From: Actinomadura viridilutea
GTDB lineage: Bacteria; Actinomycetota; Actinomycetes; Streptosporangiales; Streptosporangiaceae
Length of the DNA: 64,000 bases
Direction of reading: 5' to 3'
Assembly: GCA_003001795.1 (NCBI GenBank)
Contig: PVNI01000011.1
Span: forward strand, 124,001-188,000
A program made the translations under genes and the position numbers. Shown here piece after piece: positions 25,971-34,580 of the stretch (position 1 is the stretch's first letter; every line of letters begins with the position of its first letter). The notes under the pieces are model-generated. The model saw nothing but the letters and a program-made list of their open reading frames with translations. It ran no database searches and was not told the origin of the DNA.

Positions 25971-27182
25971 TCAGCCGCGCTGCCGCCGCCGCGCCACGAC
26001 GAACACCAGCCCGGCCGCCAGCACCGCCCCGGCCACGGTGCCCCCCACCAGGCCCCAGCCGTGCGCGGGGCCGTCCCCGCCCAGCGGGGTGTCGGCGAGC
26101 AGCCCGTCGTCCTGTCCGGCGTCCTTCTTGGGCGTCAGGTCGCCGGGCGGCACCAGCATGCCCACGGGCTTGACCTTGCCGCGCGCCTTGAACCCCCAGT
26201 CCAGCAGCTCGGCGGCGTACGGGGACGGCGGCCGGTCGGCGCCCATGAGCGAGATGTAGACGGTGTGGCCGCCGCGCCGGGCGGCCGCCACGAACGTCTG
26301 CTTGGCGGCGATGGTGTAGCCGTTCTTGCCGCCGAGCATGCCCGGGTAGGCGTGCGACTGGCCCGGCAGCATCCGGTTGTGGGTGTGGATCGGGTAGCCG
26401 CCGACCTTCTTGCCCTTCTTGCGCTCCTTCTTGGTCGGCGGGGCGGGGAACTTGTGGTCGATGGTCTGGACGTACCGGCGGAAGTCGGGATGGCGCATCG
26501 CCTCGCGCAAGATCAGCACCAGGTCGTAGGCGGAGGTGTGCTGGGTCTTGACGGTCAGGCCGAGGTCGCGGTCCAGCCCGTTGGGGGAGCCGGCCAGGGT
26601 GTCGCGGGCGTTGATCCGCCGGGCCTCGGCGTTCATGTCGGCCAGGGTCTTCTTCATGCCGCCGTTGGCCTCGGCGAGCGCCACCGCCGCGTCGTTGGCC
26701 GACATCATCATCAGCGCGTAGAACAGGTCGGACACCTTGTAGCTCATCTTCGGCGTCATGCCGACCTTGGTGCCCTCGACGTCGCACGCCTCGCGGGAGG
26801 GCCGCACCGTCTGGTCGGGCTTGAGCCGGGGGATGAGCGTCAGCGCGGTCAGCGTCTTGAGCGTGCTGGCGGGCAGGTAGCGGCCGTGCGGGTCCTTGGC
26901 CGCCAGCACCTCGCCGGTGTCGCCGTCGGCGATCAGGTACGACGCCGCCTTGATCTTCGGCGGGGCCGGGACCCCCGGGGCGGGGTTGACGATCGTGCCC
27001 TTCCCGGCGAGCTGCGGACCGCCGAGCGGCTCCGCGGGGGCGGCCGTGGTGACCGGCGTCGTCCCGCCCGGCCCCGCGGCCGCCGGCCGGGCGGCGGCGG
27101 GGGGAGCCGCCAGGCCGCAGGCGAGGCAGGCCGCGACGGACGGCACGGTGATCGCGGAGACGGCGCGCGGTGGTCTTCTCAT
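25971..27182 (-). CDS. D-alanyl-D-alanine carboxypeptidase (S11 penicillin-binding protein)
   Basis: The enzyme trims the terminal D-Ala of peptidoglycan stem peptides outside the membrane. The 403-aa protein starts at ATG 27182 (MRRPPRAVSAITVPSVAACL), eight bases after GGGGAG; it has a signal peptide and a C-terminal helix (GGTVAGAVLAAGLVFVVA) with a basic stop-transfer end. Catalytic motifs are Ser106-x-x-Lys109 (PASTLKT), Ser161-Ala-Asn163 (SANDA) and Lys286-Asn-Gly288 (GGKNGYT). The third motif reads KNG, not KTG, a conservative change. A lysine-rich insertion (TKKERKKGKKVGG) precedes it. Gene orientation is opposite to its neighbours. Confidence 0.93.
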   Translation of the reverse strand: MRRPPRAVSAITVPSVAACLACGLAAPPAAARPAAAGPGGTTPVTTAAPAEPLGGPQLAGKGTIVNPAPGVPAPPKIKAASYLIADGDTGEVLAAKDPHGRYLPASTLKTLTALTLIPRLKPDQTVRPSREACDVEGTKVGMTPKMSYKVSDLFYALMMMSANDAAVALAEANGGMKKTLADMNAEARRINARDTLAGSPNGLDRDLGLTVKTQHTSAYDLVLILREAMRHPDFRRYVQTIDHKFPAPPTKKERKKGKKVGGYPIHTHNRMLPGQSHAYPGMLGGKNGYTIAAKQTFVAAARRGGHTVYISLMGADRPPSPYAAELLDWGFKARGKVKPVGMLVPPGDLTPKKDAGQDDGLLADTPLGGDGPAHGWGLVGGTVAGAVLAAGLVFVVARRRQRG

Positions 27183-27713
27183 GGCTCCCCGATGGCGTTC
27201 GGTCCGAATAACGATCCGCGTTTCCGGTGGACGGCGCTCCTGGCGTCTCGGGGTGATCCCCGCGACTTCACGAAGATTAAGCCACGACCTTATGACCTGT
27301 CCGGGAGGAGATTCACGCCTGTCGCGCACCCTCCTGTCGGCGCCGAAATACGGACGTTCGCCATCGGACCGCTCATCTGGGACGTAGGGCGCGGTGTCGG
27401 GACGAGAACACGGGCGATCACGTACCGTCACCAGGTACTCTGGGTGCGCGGACTAGTCCGTCCGGAGGATGACCCCCCGATCCGGCATGACCGAAAAGGG
27501 TTACGGATCGTGTCCGGTTGTCGTCCATAGGGATCAAATGATCCGTGCCGGGCGCAGAGCCCTGCCGGTTCTCGGCGCCCGGCGTCATGATGGTGGACAG
27601 TCCCGGCTTGGACCGGCGCCTGGATCGGCGTTTGTCCAGGCTTAGTGACCCGCTGGCCGAATTGCGCCACGTGCCACGCATCGACCTGCAAGGATTGTGG
27701 ACGGAGGTTGGCC
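27183..27713. other. Intergenic region with a palindrome, no gene seen
   Basis: This 531-base gap separates the divergent carboxypeptidase and GCS2-type genes and must hold both promoters. GGATCA-AA-TGATCC (27531-27544) is a perfect 6-bp inverted repeat and could be an operator. Open frames here lack ribosome-binding sites and recognisable protein sequence. Confidence 0.4.
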
Positions 27714-28880
27714 GTGGCCATTGACTTCAATCCGTCCCGCGGCCCGACGCTGGGCGTCGAGTGGGAGCTCCAGCTCGTGGACGCGGAGACCAGGCACCTG
27801 CGGCAGGACGCGCGTGAGGTGCTGGCCGCGCTGCCGTCGCTCAGCGAGGGCGGCGGCGTCCCCAAGATCCGCCACGAGCTGATGGAGTCGACCGTCGAGA
27901 TCGTCACCGACGTGTGCCACACCGTCGGCGAGGCCAAGGCCGACCTGGCCGCCACGGTGGCCGCGCTGCGGTCGGCGGCGGCCGAGCGGGGCATCGCGCT
28001 GTGCTGCACGGGGACGCATCCGATCAGCGACTGGCGGGACGCGGTGATGGCGCCGGTCCAGCGCTACGCCGACCTCATCCAGGAGATGCAGTGGCTGGCC
28101 CGCCGCATCCAGACCTTCGGCGTGCACGTCCACGTCGGCGTGAGCGACGCCGACCGGGTGATCCCGATCGTCAACGCCCTGTCGGCCTACCTGCCGCACT
28201 TTCTCGCCCTCACCGCCTCCAGCCCGTTCTGGAGCGGCCACGACACCGGCCTGGCGTCCAGCCGCGCGGTGGTCTTCGGCCAGCTGCCCACGGCCGGGCC
28301 GCCGCACCTGCTGGACGACTGGGCCGCGTTCGAGGACTACATGGCGACCCTGCTGCGCGCCGGCTCCATCCGCAGCATCAAGGAGGTGTGGTGGGACATC
28401 CGGCCGCACCCGGACTTCGGCACGGTGGAGATCCGGATGTTCGACGGCATCCCCACCCTGCGGGAGCTCGGCATGGCGGCCGCGCTCTGCCAGAGCCTGG
28501 TGACCCTGTTCGACCAGCAGCTCGACCGCGGCTACACGCTGCCGCGCCCGGCGGCCTGGGTGGTGCGCGACAACAAGTGGCGCGCCACCCGCCACGGTCT
28601 CGACGCCCTCGTCATCACCGATGACAGCGGCAACACCGTGCCGCTCCGCGACGACCTCTACGAACTGGTCCGCGAACTCGAACCCGTGGCCGACCGGCTG
28701 GGCTGCGCCGAGGAGCTCAAGGTCGCGGGAGAGATCCTGGAGCACGGGGCTCCGTACGAACGCCAGCGCGCGATCCGCGCCGAGGGCGGGACGCTGGAGA
28801 ACGTGGTCGACGCCGCGATCGCGGAGTTCGCCGAGGACAGGTTCATCACATTCGGGGAGGTTGCACATGTCGGGAACTGA
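27714..28880 (+). CDS. Glutamate-cysteine ligase-like (GCS2/YbdK family) carboxylate-amine ligase
   Basis: The 388-aa protein starts at GTG 27714, six bases after ACGGAGG; a TTG at 27708 abuts the site and is less likely. Family features are RGPTLGVEWELQLVD, HELMESTVEIVTDVC, CTGTHPISDWRD, FGVHVHVGVSDADR, TASSPFWSGHDTGLASSR and WWDIRPHPDFGTVEIRMFDG, which are the ATP/glutamate-binding segments of plant-like GCS and YbdK proteins. These ligate an amine to the gamma-carboxylate of glutamate. In actinomycetes similar proteins serve mycothiol, ergothioneine or unknown pathways; no ergothioneine genes are adjacent, so the substrate stays open. It overlaps the M20 gene by 14 bases. Confidence 0.88.
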   Translation: MAIDFNPSRGPTLGVEWELQLVDAETRHLRQDAREVLAALPSLSEGGGVPKIRHELMESTVEIVTDVCHTVGEAKADLAATVAALRSAAAERGIALCCTGTHPISDWRDAVMAPVQRYADLIQEMQWLARRIQTFGVHVHVGVSDADRVIPIVNALSAYLPHFLALTASSPFWSGHDTGLASSRAVVFGQLPTAGPPHLLDDWAAFEDYMATLLRAGSIRSIKEVWWDIRPHPDFGTVEIRMFDGIPTLRELGMAAALCQSLVTLFDQQLDRGYTLPRPAAWVVRDNKWRATRHGLDALVITDDSGNTVPLRDDLYELVRELEPVADRLGCAEELKVAGEILEHGAPYERQRAIRAEGGTLENVVDAAIAEFAEDRFITFGEVAHVGN

Positions 28881-30468
28881 GGGGCCCGCCGACCCGGCGG
28901 GCCGCGCCGGACCCGACGACGCGACCGGCGACGCCCCGGAGCGGGGGACCCCGAAGGTGCCGCGCGCGCCCGGGACGGCCCCGCACGATACCGGACAGAT
29001 CACCGGGCGGACGCCGATCCGCCCGGCCGTTGCGCAGGGGGCGCACATGACACAACCGGGACCCGGGGTGATGCCCGGCCTTGAACCAGCGGCCGCCGCG
29101 GGGGCGGCGGGCGCGGACGACGCCGAGGACGCGACGCGGGCGGCCGGGTCCGTCCGCCGGGGCGCCGCCGGCGGCCTGGCGCACGGCTCCGCGACCGGTC
29201 CCGGGACCGGGCCGGGCGGGGGCGGCCCGCTGGGCGGCGCGGCCCTGCAGCCGCAACTGGACGCGTTCCTGGCCCGCCACGAGGCCGAGCTGATCAGCTT
29301 CCGGCGCGACCTGCACATGCACCCGGAGCTGGGGTTCGCCGAGCACCGCACCACCAAGCGGATCGTCGAGCGCCTCACCGCCGCCGGGCTGTCCCCCGTG
29401 GTCCTGCCCAAGGGCACCGGACTGTTCTGCGACATCGGCCCGGAGGAGGGGCCGACCGTGGCGCTGCGCGCCGACATCGACGCGCTGCCGCTGCAGGACG
29501 AGAAGGACGTGCCGTACCGGTCCACGGTGCCGGGCGTCGCGCACGCCTGCGGCCACGACGTGCACACCACGATGGTGCTGGGCGCCGGCCTGTTCCTGGC
29601 GCAGCAGGCCGCGGCGGGCCAGCTGCCGGGCCGGGTGCGGCTGCTGTTCCAGCCCGCCGAGGAGACCCCCGGCGGCGCGCTGGACGTCATGGCCGCCGGC
29701 GGCATCTGCGGCGTGGACCGGGCGTTCGCGCTGCACTGCGACCCGCGCATCGAGGTCGGGCAGCTCGGCCTGCGCACCGGGCCGATCACCGCCGCCTGCG
29801 ACAAGGTGTACGTCAAGGTGACCGGGCCCGGCGGGCACACCGCCCGGCCGCACCTGACCGCCGACCTGGTGTACGCGCTGGCCAAGATCGTCACCGAGCT
29901 GCCCGCCGCGCTGTCGCGGCGCGTCGACCCGCGCTCCAGCCTGTCGCTGGTGTGGGGCCGGGTGTCGGCCGGGTCGGTGGCCAACGCCATCCCCGACGAC
30001 GGCATCGCCGAGGGCACCGTCCGCTGCCTGGACGACGAGGCGTGGCACCGCGCGCCGGAGATGATGAAGGCGCTGCTGGACTCGGTCGCCGCCGCCTACG
30101 ACGTGGAGGCGTCGCTGGAGTACGTGCGCGGCGTCCCGCCCACCGTGAACGAGGCCGCGAGCGTGCAGATGTTCCGCGACGCCGCCGCGCAGGTGCTCGG
30201 CGAGGAGGCCGCGGTGCCGACGCCGCAGAGCCTCGGCGGCGAGGATTTCGGCTGGTACCTGGAGTCGATCCCGGGCGCCCTGGCCCGGCTGGGCGTGCGC
30301 ACCCCCGGCTCGGCGGTCGAGTACGACCTGCACCGGGGCGACTTCGACGTCGACGAGCGCTGCATCGCCGTCGGCGTCCGCGTGCTGAGCGCCACCGCCC
30401 TGACCGCGCTGTGGGACGGCGGCCGCCCCGGCGACCCCGAGCAGATGGAAGGCGCCGCCCTCGCCTGA
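28867..30468 (+). CDS. M20 family metallo-hydrolase (amidohydrolase)
   Basis: The start ATG 28867 lies within the end of the previous gene, after GGGGAGG; a shorter start at ATG 29047 is possible. The first about 140 residues are Gly/Ala/Pro-rich and unlike the family. The hydrolase part begins FLARHEAELISFRRDLHMHP. The di-zinc residues appear in MHPELGFAEH, ADIDALPLQDE, ACGHDVHTTMV, FQPAEETPGGA and the final SLGGEDFGWYLE. The lid domain carries VTGPGGHTARPHLT. M20D enzymes hydrolyse N-acyl amino acids or related amides. The overlap with the GCS2-type ligase suggests the two act on the same gamma-glutamyl or acyl-amide compound, which is inference. Confidence 0.9.
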   Translation: MSGTEGPADPAGRAGPDDATGDAPERGTPKVPRAPGTAPHDTGQITGRTPIRPAVAQGAHMTQPGPGVMPGLEPAAAAGAAGADDAEDATRAAGSVRRGAAGGLAHGSATGPGTGPGGGGPLGGAALQPQLDAFLARHEAELISFRRDLHMHPELGFAEHRTTKRIVERLTAAGLSPVVLPKGTGLFCDIGPEEGPTVALRADIDALPLQDEKDVPYRSTVPGVAHACGHDVHTTMVLGAGLFLAQQAAAGQLPGRVRLLFQPAEETPGGALDVMAAGGICGVDRAFALHCDPRIEVGQLGLRTGPITAACDKVYVKVTGPGGHTARPHLTADLVYALAKIVTELPAALSRRVDPRSSLSLVWGRVSAGSVANAIPDDGIAEGTVRCLDDEAWHRAPEMMKALLDSVAAAYDVEASLEYVRGVPPTVNEAASVQMFRDAAAQVLGEEAAVPTPQSLGGEDFGWYLESIPGALARLGVRTPGSAVEYDLHRGDFDVDERCIAVGVRVLSATALTALWDGGRPGDPEQMEGAALA

Positions 30469-30799
30469 GCCCGGCCCGGCCCGAGCGCGCCGGTCCCCCC
30501 GACCGGGCTCGCGGCCGCCCGCCCCGGGCGGCGCGCCCCTCAGGGACGTCGTTCACCGTCCGGCGGGGCGCCGGACGCGGGCCCCGGCCGGGTGACGCGA
30601 TTCACTTCTCCTCGCCGGCCTACCGGGTGCACCGGCCGCGAGCGGCCTGACCTGTGGCGATATGCCTACACCTTGGTAACGGACCCGTTGCGAATCGGTG
30701 CATCACGGACGTTCCGCTCGTTCGACCCGGTAGCGTCCCATCGATTTCGGCGGCCGAAGGCCGCCATGTCGAGGGCGGGGAACGGAAGGAGCGCCAAAC
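30469..30799. other. Intergenic region upstream of the nucleoside-transport operon
   Basis: This 331-base region should hold the promoter of the operon. The first 130 bases are very GC-rich with several potential stems after the M20 stop; the rest is lower in GC. GGAAGGA at about 30785 is the ribosome-binding site of the lipoprotein gene. No gene or clear promoter box is seen. Confidence 0.3.
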
Positions 30800-31846
30800 G
30801 TGCGCCGTGGACTCAAGATCTCACTCGTCGCGCTGACGGGCGCAGCGCTCACGCTCAGTGCATCGGCGTGCGGCGGCAAGAAGGCGACCACCGGCGGCGA
30901 CGGCGGCGACGGCAAGAAGACCGTCAAGGTCGGTCTGGCCTACGACATCGGCGGGCGGGGCGACAAGTCGTTCAACGACGCCGCCTACGCGGGTCTGCAG
31001 AAGGTGAAGTCGGTCCTCAACCTTGAGGTCAAGGACATCGAGGCGACCAAGGGCGAGAGCGACAACGACAAGGTGCAGCGGCTGGAGCTGCTGGCCAAGT
31101 CCGGCTACAACCCGGTGATCGCGGTCGGGTTCGCCTACGCGGGCCCGCTGGCCAAGGTCGCCAAGAACCACCCGAACACCAAGTTCGCGATCGTCGACGA
31201 CAGCTCGGTCACCGGCCCGAACGTCACCAACCTGGTGTTCGCCGAGGAGCAGGGCTCCTTCCTGGTCGGCGCCGCGGCGGCGCTGAAGTCCAAGACCGGC
31301 AAGATCGGCTTCATCGGCGGCGTGGACACCCCGCTGATCAAGAAGTTCGAGGCGGGCTACGTCGCCGGCGCCAAGAAGGTCAAGCCGGACATCGAGATCG
31401 ACGTCAAGTACATCTCCCGCGGCACCGACTTCTCCGGCTTCACCGACCCGGCCAAGGGCAAGACCATCGCCGAGGGCCAGTACGACGCCGGCGCCGACGT
31501 GATCTACCACGCGGCCGGCCTGTCCGGCACCGGCCTGTTCCAGGCCGCCGCCGCCAAGAAGAAGTACGCGATCGGCGTCGACTCCGACCAGTACCAGAAC
31601 GCAGAGCCGGCGCAGAAGCCCTACATCATCACCTCGATGCTCAAGCGGGTGGACACCGCGGTCTTCGAGTTCGTCAAGGCCGCGGGCGAGGGGACGGCCA
31701 AGTCCGGGCCCGTCACCTTCGACCTGAAGAACGACGGCGTCGGCTACTCCACCAGCAACGCCGCGGAGATCAAGGACGTGCAGGCCAAGCTGGACGAGCT
31801 GAAGCAGCAGATCGTCAGCGGGGCGATCACCGTCCCGACCAAGTGA
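30800..31846 (+). CDS. BMP-family nucleoside-binding lipoprotein
   Basis: This is the extracytoplasmic substrate-binding part of a nucleoside ABC transporter. The 348-aa precursor starts at GTG 30800 and has a lipoprotein signal ending LSASAC with Cys24 as the lipidated residue, followed by a Gly/Lys linker. The Bmp/PnrA fold is shown by KVGLAYDIGGRGDKSFNDAAYAG, NPVIAVGFAYAGPLAKVA, VFAEEQGSFLVGAAAALKS, IGFIGGVDTPLIKKFEAGYV and DVIYHAAGLSGTGLFQAAA. The PnrA-like sequence and downstream cdd/deoA point to nucleosides as cargo. Confidence 0.93.
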   Translation: MRRGLKISLVALTGAALTLSASACGGKKATTGGDGGDGKKTVKVGLAYDIGGRGDKSFNDAAYAGLQKVKSVLNLEVKDIEATKGESDNDKVQRLELLAKSGYNPVIAVGFAYAGPLAKVAKNHPNTKFAIVDDSSVTGPNVTNLVFAEEQGSFLVGAAAALKSKTGKIGFIGGVDTPLIKKFEAGYVAGAKKVKPDIEIDVKYISRGTDFSGFTDPAKGKTIAEGQYDAGADVIYHAAGLSGTGLFQAAAAKKKYAIGVDSDQYQNAEPAQKPYIITSMLKRVDTAVFEFVKAAGEGTAKSGPVTFDLKNDGVGYSTSNAAEIKDVQAKLDELKQQIVSGAITVPTK

Positions 31847-31917
31847 CCTGAACGTTGCTCCGGCCCGGGGGGACGGCCACGGCCTCCTCCCGGGCTCTGG
31901 TGTAGGAGGACCAGGGG

Positions 31918-33471
31918 ATGTCCACCACTGAGCGGCCGTCCGACACCGGCACCGCCGCCCCGCCCGCGTTCGAGCTCCGCGGCATCACCAAGCGCTTCCC
32001 CGGCGTCGTCGCCAACCACGACATCGACCTGACGGTCAAGGCCGGGACCGTGCACGCCATCGTCGGGGAGAACGGCGCGGGCAAGTCGACCCTGATGAAG
32101 ATCCTCTACGGCATGCAGCGGGCCGACGAGGGGACCATCAAGGTCGCCGGCGAGGAGGTCGCGTTCCATTCGCCGGCCGACGCCATCGCCCGCGGCATCG
32201 GCATGGTGCACCAGCACTTCATGCTGGCCGACAACCTCACCGTCCTGGAGAACATCGTCCTCGGCGCCGAGCGGCTGCACGGCATCGGCGCGAAGGCGCG
32301 GCGGCGCGTCGAGGAGCTGTCCCAGCGGTACGGCATGCGCGTCGACCCCGGCAAGCTGGTGGAGGAGCTCGGCGTCGGCGACCGGCAGCGGGTCGAGATC
32401 CTCAAAGTGCTCTACCGGGGCGCCCGCATCCTGATCCTGGACGAGCCCACCGCGGTGCTGGTGCCGCAGGAGGTCGACGAGCTGTTCGCCAACCTGCGCG
32501 AGCTGCGCCGCGAAGGGCTCACCGTCCTGTTCATCTCGCACAAGCTGGACGAGGTGCTGGCGGTCGCCGACGAGATCACCGTCATCCGGCGCGGCACCAC
32601 GGTGGCGACCGGCCTGGACCCCGCCGCGACCACCGCGCGGGAGCTGGCCCGGATGATGGTCGGCAGCGAGCTGCCCGTCCCGGAGCTGCGCGAGTCCACG
32701 GTGACCGACCGGCCCGTCCTGCGGCTCGACGGGCTGACCGTGCGGGACGCCTCCGGCCGCGCGGTCGTCGACGACGTCAGCTTCACCATCCACGCGGGCG
32801 AGATCCTGGGCATCGCCGGGGTCGAGGGCAACGGGCAGGCCGAGCTCGTCGAAGCGATCATGGGCATGCGCGCCCCCGACGCCGGGACCATCCGGCTGGA
32901 CGGCGAGGACATCACCGCCTGGTCGACCCGGCGGCGCCGCGAAGGGGGCATCGGCTTCATCCCCGAGGACCGGCACCGGCACGGGCTGCTGCTGGAGTCC
33001 CCGCTGTGGGAGAACCGGATCCTCGGGCACCAGACGCGGCGGCCCAACGTCAAGGGGCCGTGGATCGACCGGGCCGGCGCCCGGGCCGACACCCGGCGCA
33101 TCGTCGAGGCCTACGACGTGCGCACCCCCGGCATCGACGTGGACGCCGCCGCGCTGTCCGGCGGCAACCAGCAGAAGCTCATCGTCGGCCGGGAGATGTC
33201 GGGCGAGCCGAAGCTGCTCATCGCCGCCCACCCGACCCGCGGCGTGGACGTCGGCGCCCAGGCCGCCATCTGGGAGCACCTGCGGCAGGCCCGCGCCGAG
33301 GGCCTGGCGGTCCTGCTGATCTCCGCGGACCTGGACGAGCTGATCGGCATGTCGGACACGCTGCGGGTGATCCTGCGCGGCCGGATCGTCGGCGAGGTCG
33401 ACCCGGCCGACGTGACGCCCGAACGGCTCGGCTCCGCGATGACCGGGGCGCCGCTGGAGGGGGAAGAGTGA
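31918..33471 (+). CDS. Nucleoside ABC transporter, double ATP-binding subunit
   Basis: The 517-aa protein starts at ATG 31918 after TAGGAGGACC and holds two ATPase domains. The first has Walker A GENGAGKSTLMKIL, a changed signature LGVGDRQRVEILK and Walker B ILILDEPTAVL. The second has a degenerate Walker A (GVEGNGQAEL, no lysine), signature LSGGNQQKLIVGRE and AHPTRGVDVGAQ. This asymmetry is typical of the sugar/nucleoside (RbsA-like, BmpA-associated) class. It ends in a GTGA overlap with the first permease. Confidence 0.94.
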   Translation: MSTTERPSDTGTAAPPAFELRGITKRFPGVVANHDIDLTVKAGTVHAIVGENGAGKSTLMKILYGMQRADEGTIKVAGEEVAFHSPADAIARGIGMVHQHFMLADNLTVLENIVLGAERLHGIGAKARRRVEELSQRYGMRVDPGKLVEELGVGDRQRVEILKVLYRGARILILDEPTAVLVPQEVDELFANLRELRREGLTVLFISHKLDEVLAVADEITVIRRGTTVATGLDPAATTARELARMMVGSELPVPELRESTVTDRPVLRLDGLTVRDASGRAVVDDVSFTIHAGEILGIAGVEGNGQAELVEAIMGMRAPDAGTIRLDGEDITAWSTRRRREGGIGFIPEDRHRHGLLLESPLWENRILGHQTRRPNVKGPWIDRAGARADTRRIVEAYDVRTPGIDVDAAALSGGNQQKLIVGREMSGEPKLLIAAHPTRGVDVGAQAAIWEHLRQARAEGLAVLLISADLDELIGMSDTLRVILRGRIVGEVDPADVTPERLGSAMTGAPLEGEE

Positions 33472-34580
33472 ACCGGCTGAAGAACTCGCCGCTGGCGCTG
33501 ACCGTCCTGGCGGCGGCGGCCGCGCTGGCGTTCTCCGTCGCGCTGACCTCGATCGTGCTGTCGATCAGCGGGTTCCACCCGCCGTCGACGTTCCAGGCGA
33601 TGATCGAGTTCGGGCTGGAGCCGGACAGCGTCGTCAACATCGTCAACCGGGCGGCCACCTACTACCTGGCCGCGCTGGCCGTGGCGATCGGGTTCCGGAT
33701 GGGCCTGTTCAACATCGGCGTGGACGGCCAGTACCGGCTGGCGGCGATGCTGGCCGCCGCGGTCGGCGGCGCGTTCGCGCTGCCCCCGGTGCTGCACCAG
33801 GTCGTGATCATCGTGGTGGCCATGCTGGTGGGCGCGCTGTGGGCGGGCATCGCCGGGGTGCTCAAGGTGACCCGGGGCGTCAGCGAGGTCATCGCCACGA
33901 TCATGCTGAACTTCATCGCCACCGGGATCATCGCCTACCTGCTGCAGACCGACCGGCTCGGCACCCAGGTCGCGGGCAGCGACAACGTCGGCACTGAGCC
34001 GATCGCGCCGTCCGGGCGGGTGCCCGGCATCCCCTACCCCGGGGCCGACCTGGAGGTGTTCGGGCTGGTGGTGCTCGCGGTGGCGGTCGGCGTGGCGTTC
34101 CACGTCGTGGTGGAGCGCACCCGGTTCGGGTTCGACCTGCGCGCCACCGGCCTGTCGCCGAGCGCGGCGGTGGCCAGCGGCGTCGACGCCCGGCGCATGG
34201 TGGTGACGGCCATGGTGCTGTCGGGGGCGGCGGCCGGGCTGGTCGGCATGCCGCAGCTGCTCGGCTCGTCGTACTCCTACGGGCTGGACTTCCCCAGCGG
34301 CCTCGGCTTCGTCGGCATCGGCATCGCGCTGCTGGGCCGCAACAACCCGGTCGGCATCGCGTTCGCCGCGCTGCTGTGGTCGTTCCTCGACCAGTCGTCG
34401 CAGATCCTGGAGTTCAACGAAATCCCCAAGGAGATCGTGGCGATCACGCAGGCCGCGGTACTGCTGTCGGTGGTGGTCGTGTACGAGGTGGTGCGCCGGC
34501 TCGGCATGCGCTGGCAGCAGCAGGCGGTGGCCGCGCAACTGGCCGGCCGTGACGCGTCCCCGAAGGAGGTGGCGGCGTGA
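33468..34580 (+). CDS. Nucleoside ABC transporter permease 1
   Basis: The 370-aa permease starts at GTG 33468, overlapping the ATPase stop. It has about eight to nine hydrophobic segments and the branched-chain/ribose-type permease motifs MGLFNIGVDGQYRLAAMLAA, GVSEVIATIMLNFIA and GLGFVGIGIALLGRNNPVGI. In BMP systems this longer permease (YufP-like) forms a heterodimer with the product of the next gene. It overlaps that gene by four bases. Confidence 0.93.
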   Translation: MNRLKNSPLALTVLAAAAALAFSVALTSIVLSISGFHPPSTFQAMIEFGLEPDSVVNIVNRAATYYLAALAVAIGFRMGLFNIGVDGQYRLAAMLAAAVGGAFALPPVLHQVVIIVVAMLVGALWAGIAGVLKVTRGVSEVIATIMLNFIATGIIAYLLQTDRLGTQVAGSDNVGTEPIAPSGRVPGIPYPGADLEVFGLVVLAVAVGVAFHVVVERTRFGFDLRATGLSPSAAVASGVDARRMVVTAMVLSGAAAGLVGMPQLLGSSYSYGLDFPSGLGFVGIGIALLGRNNPVGIAFAALLWSFLDQSSQILEFNEIPKEIVAITQAAVLLSVVVVYEVVRRLGMRWQQQAVAAQLAGRDASPKEVAA

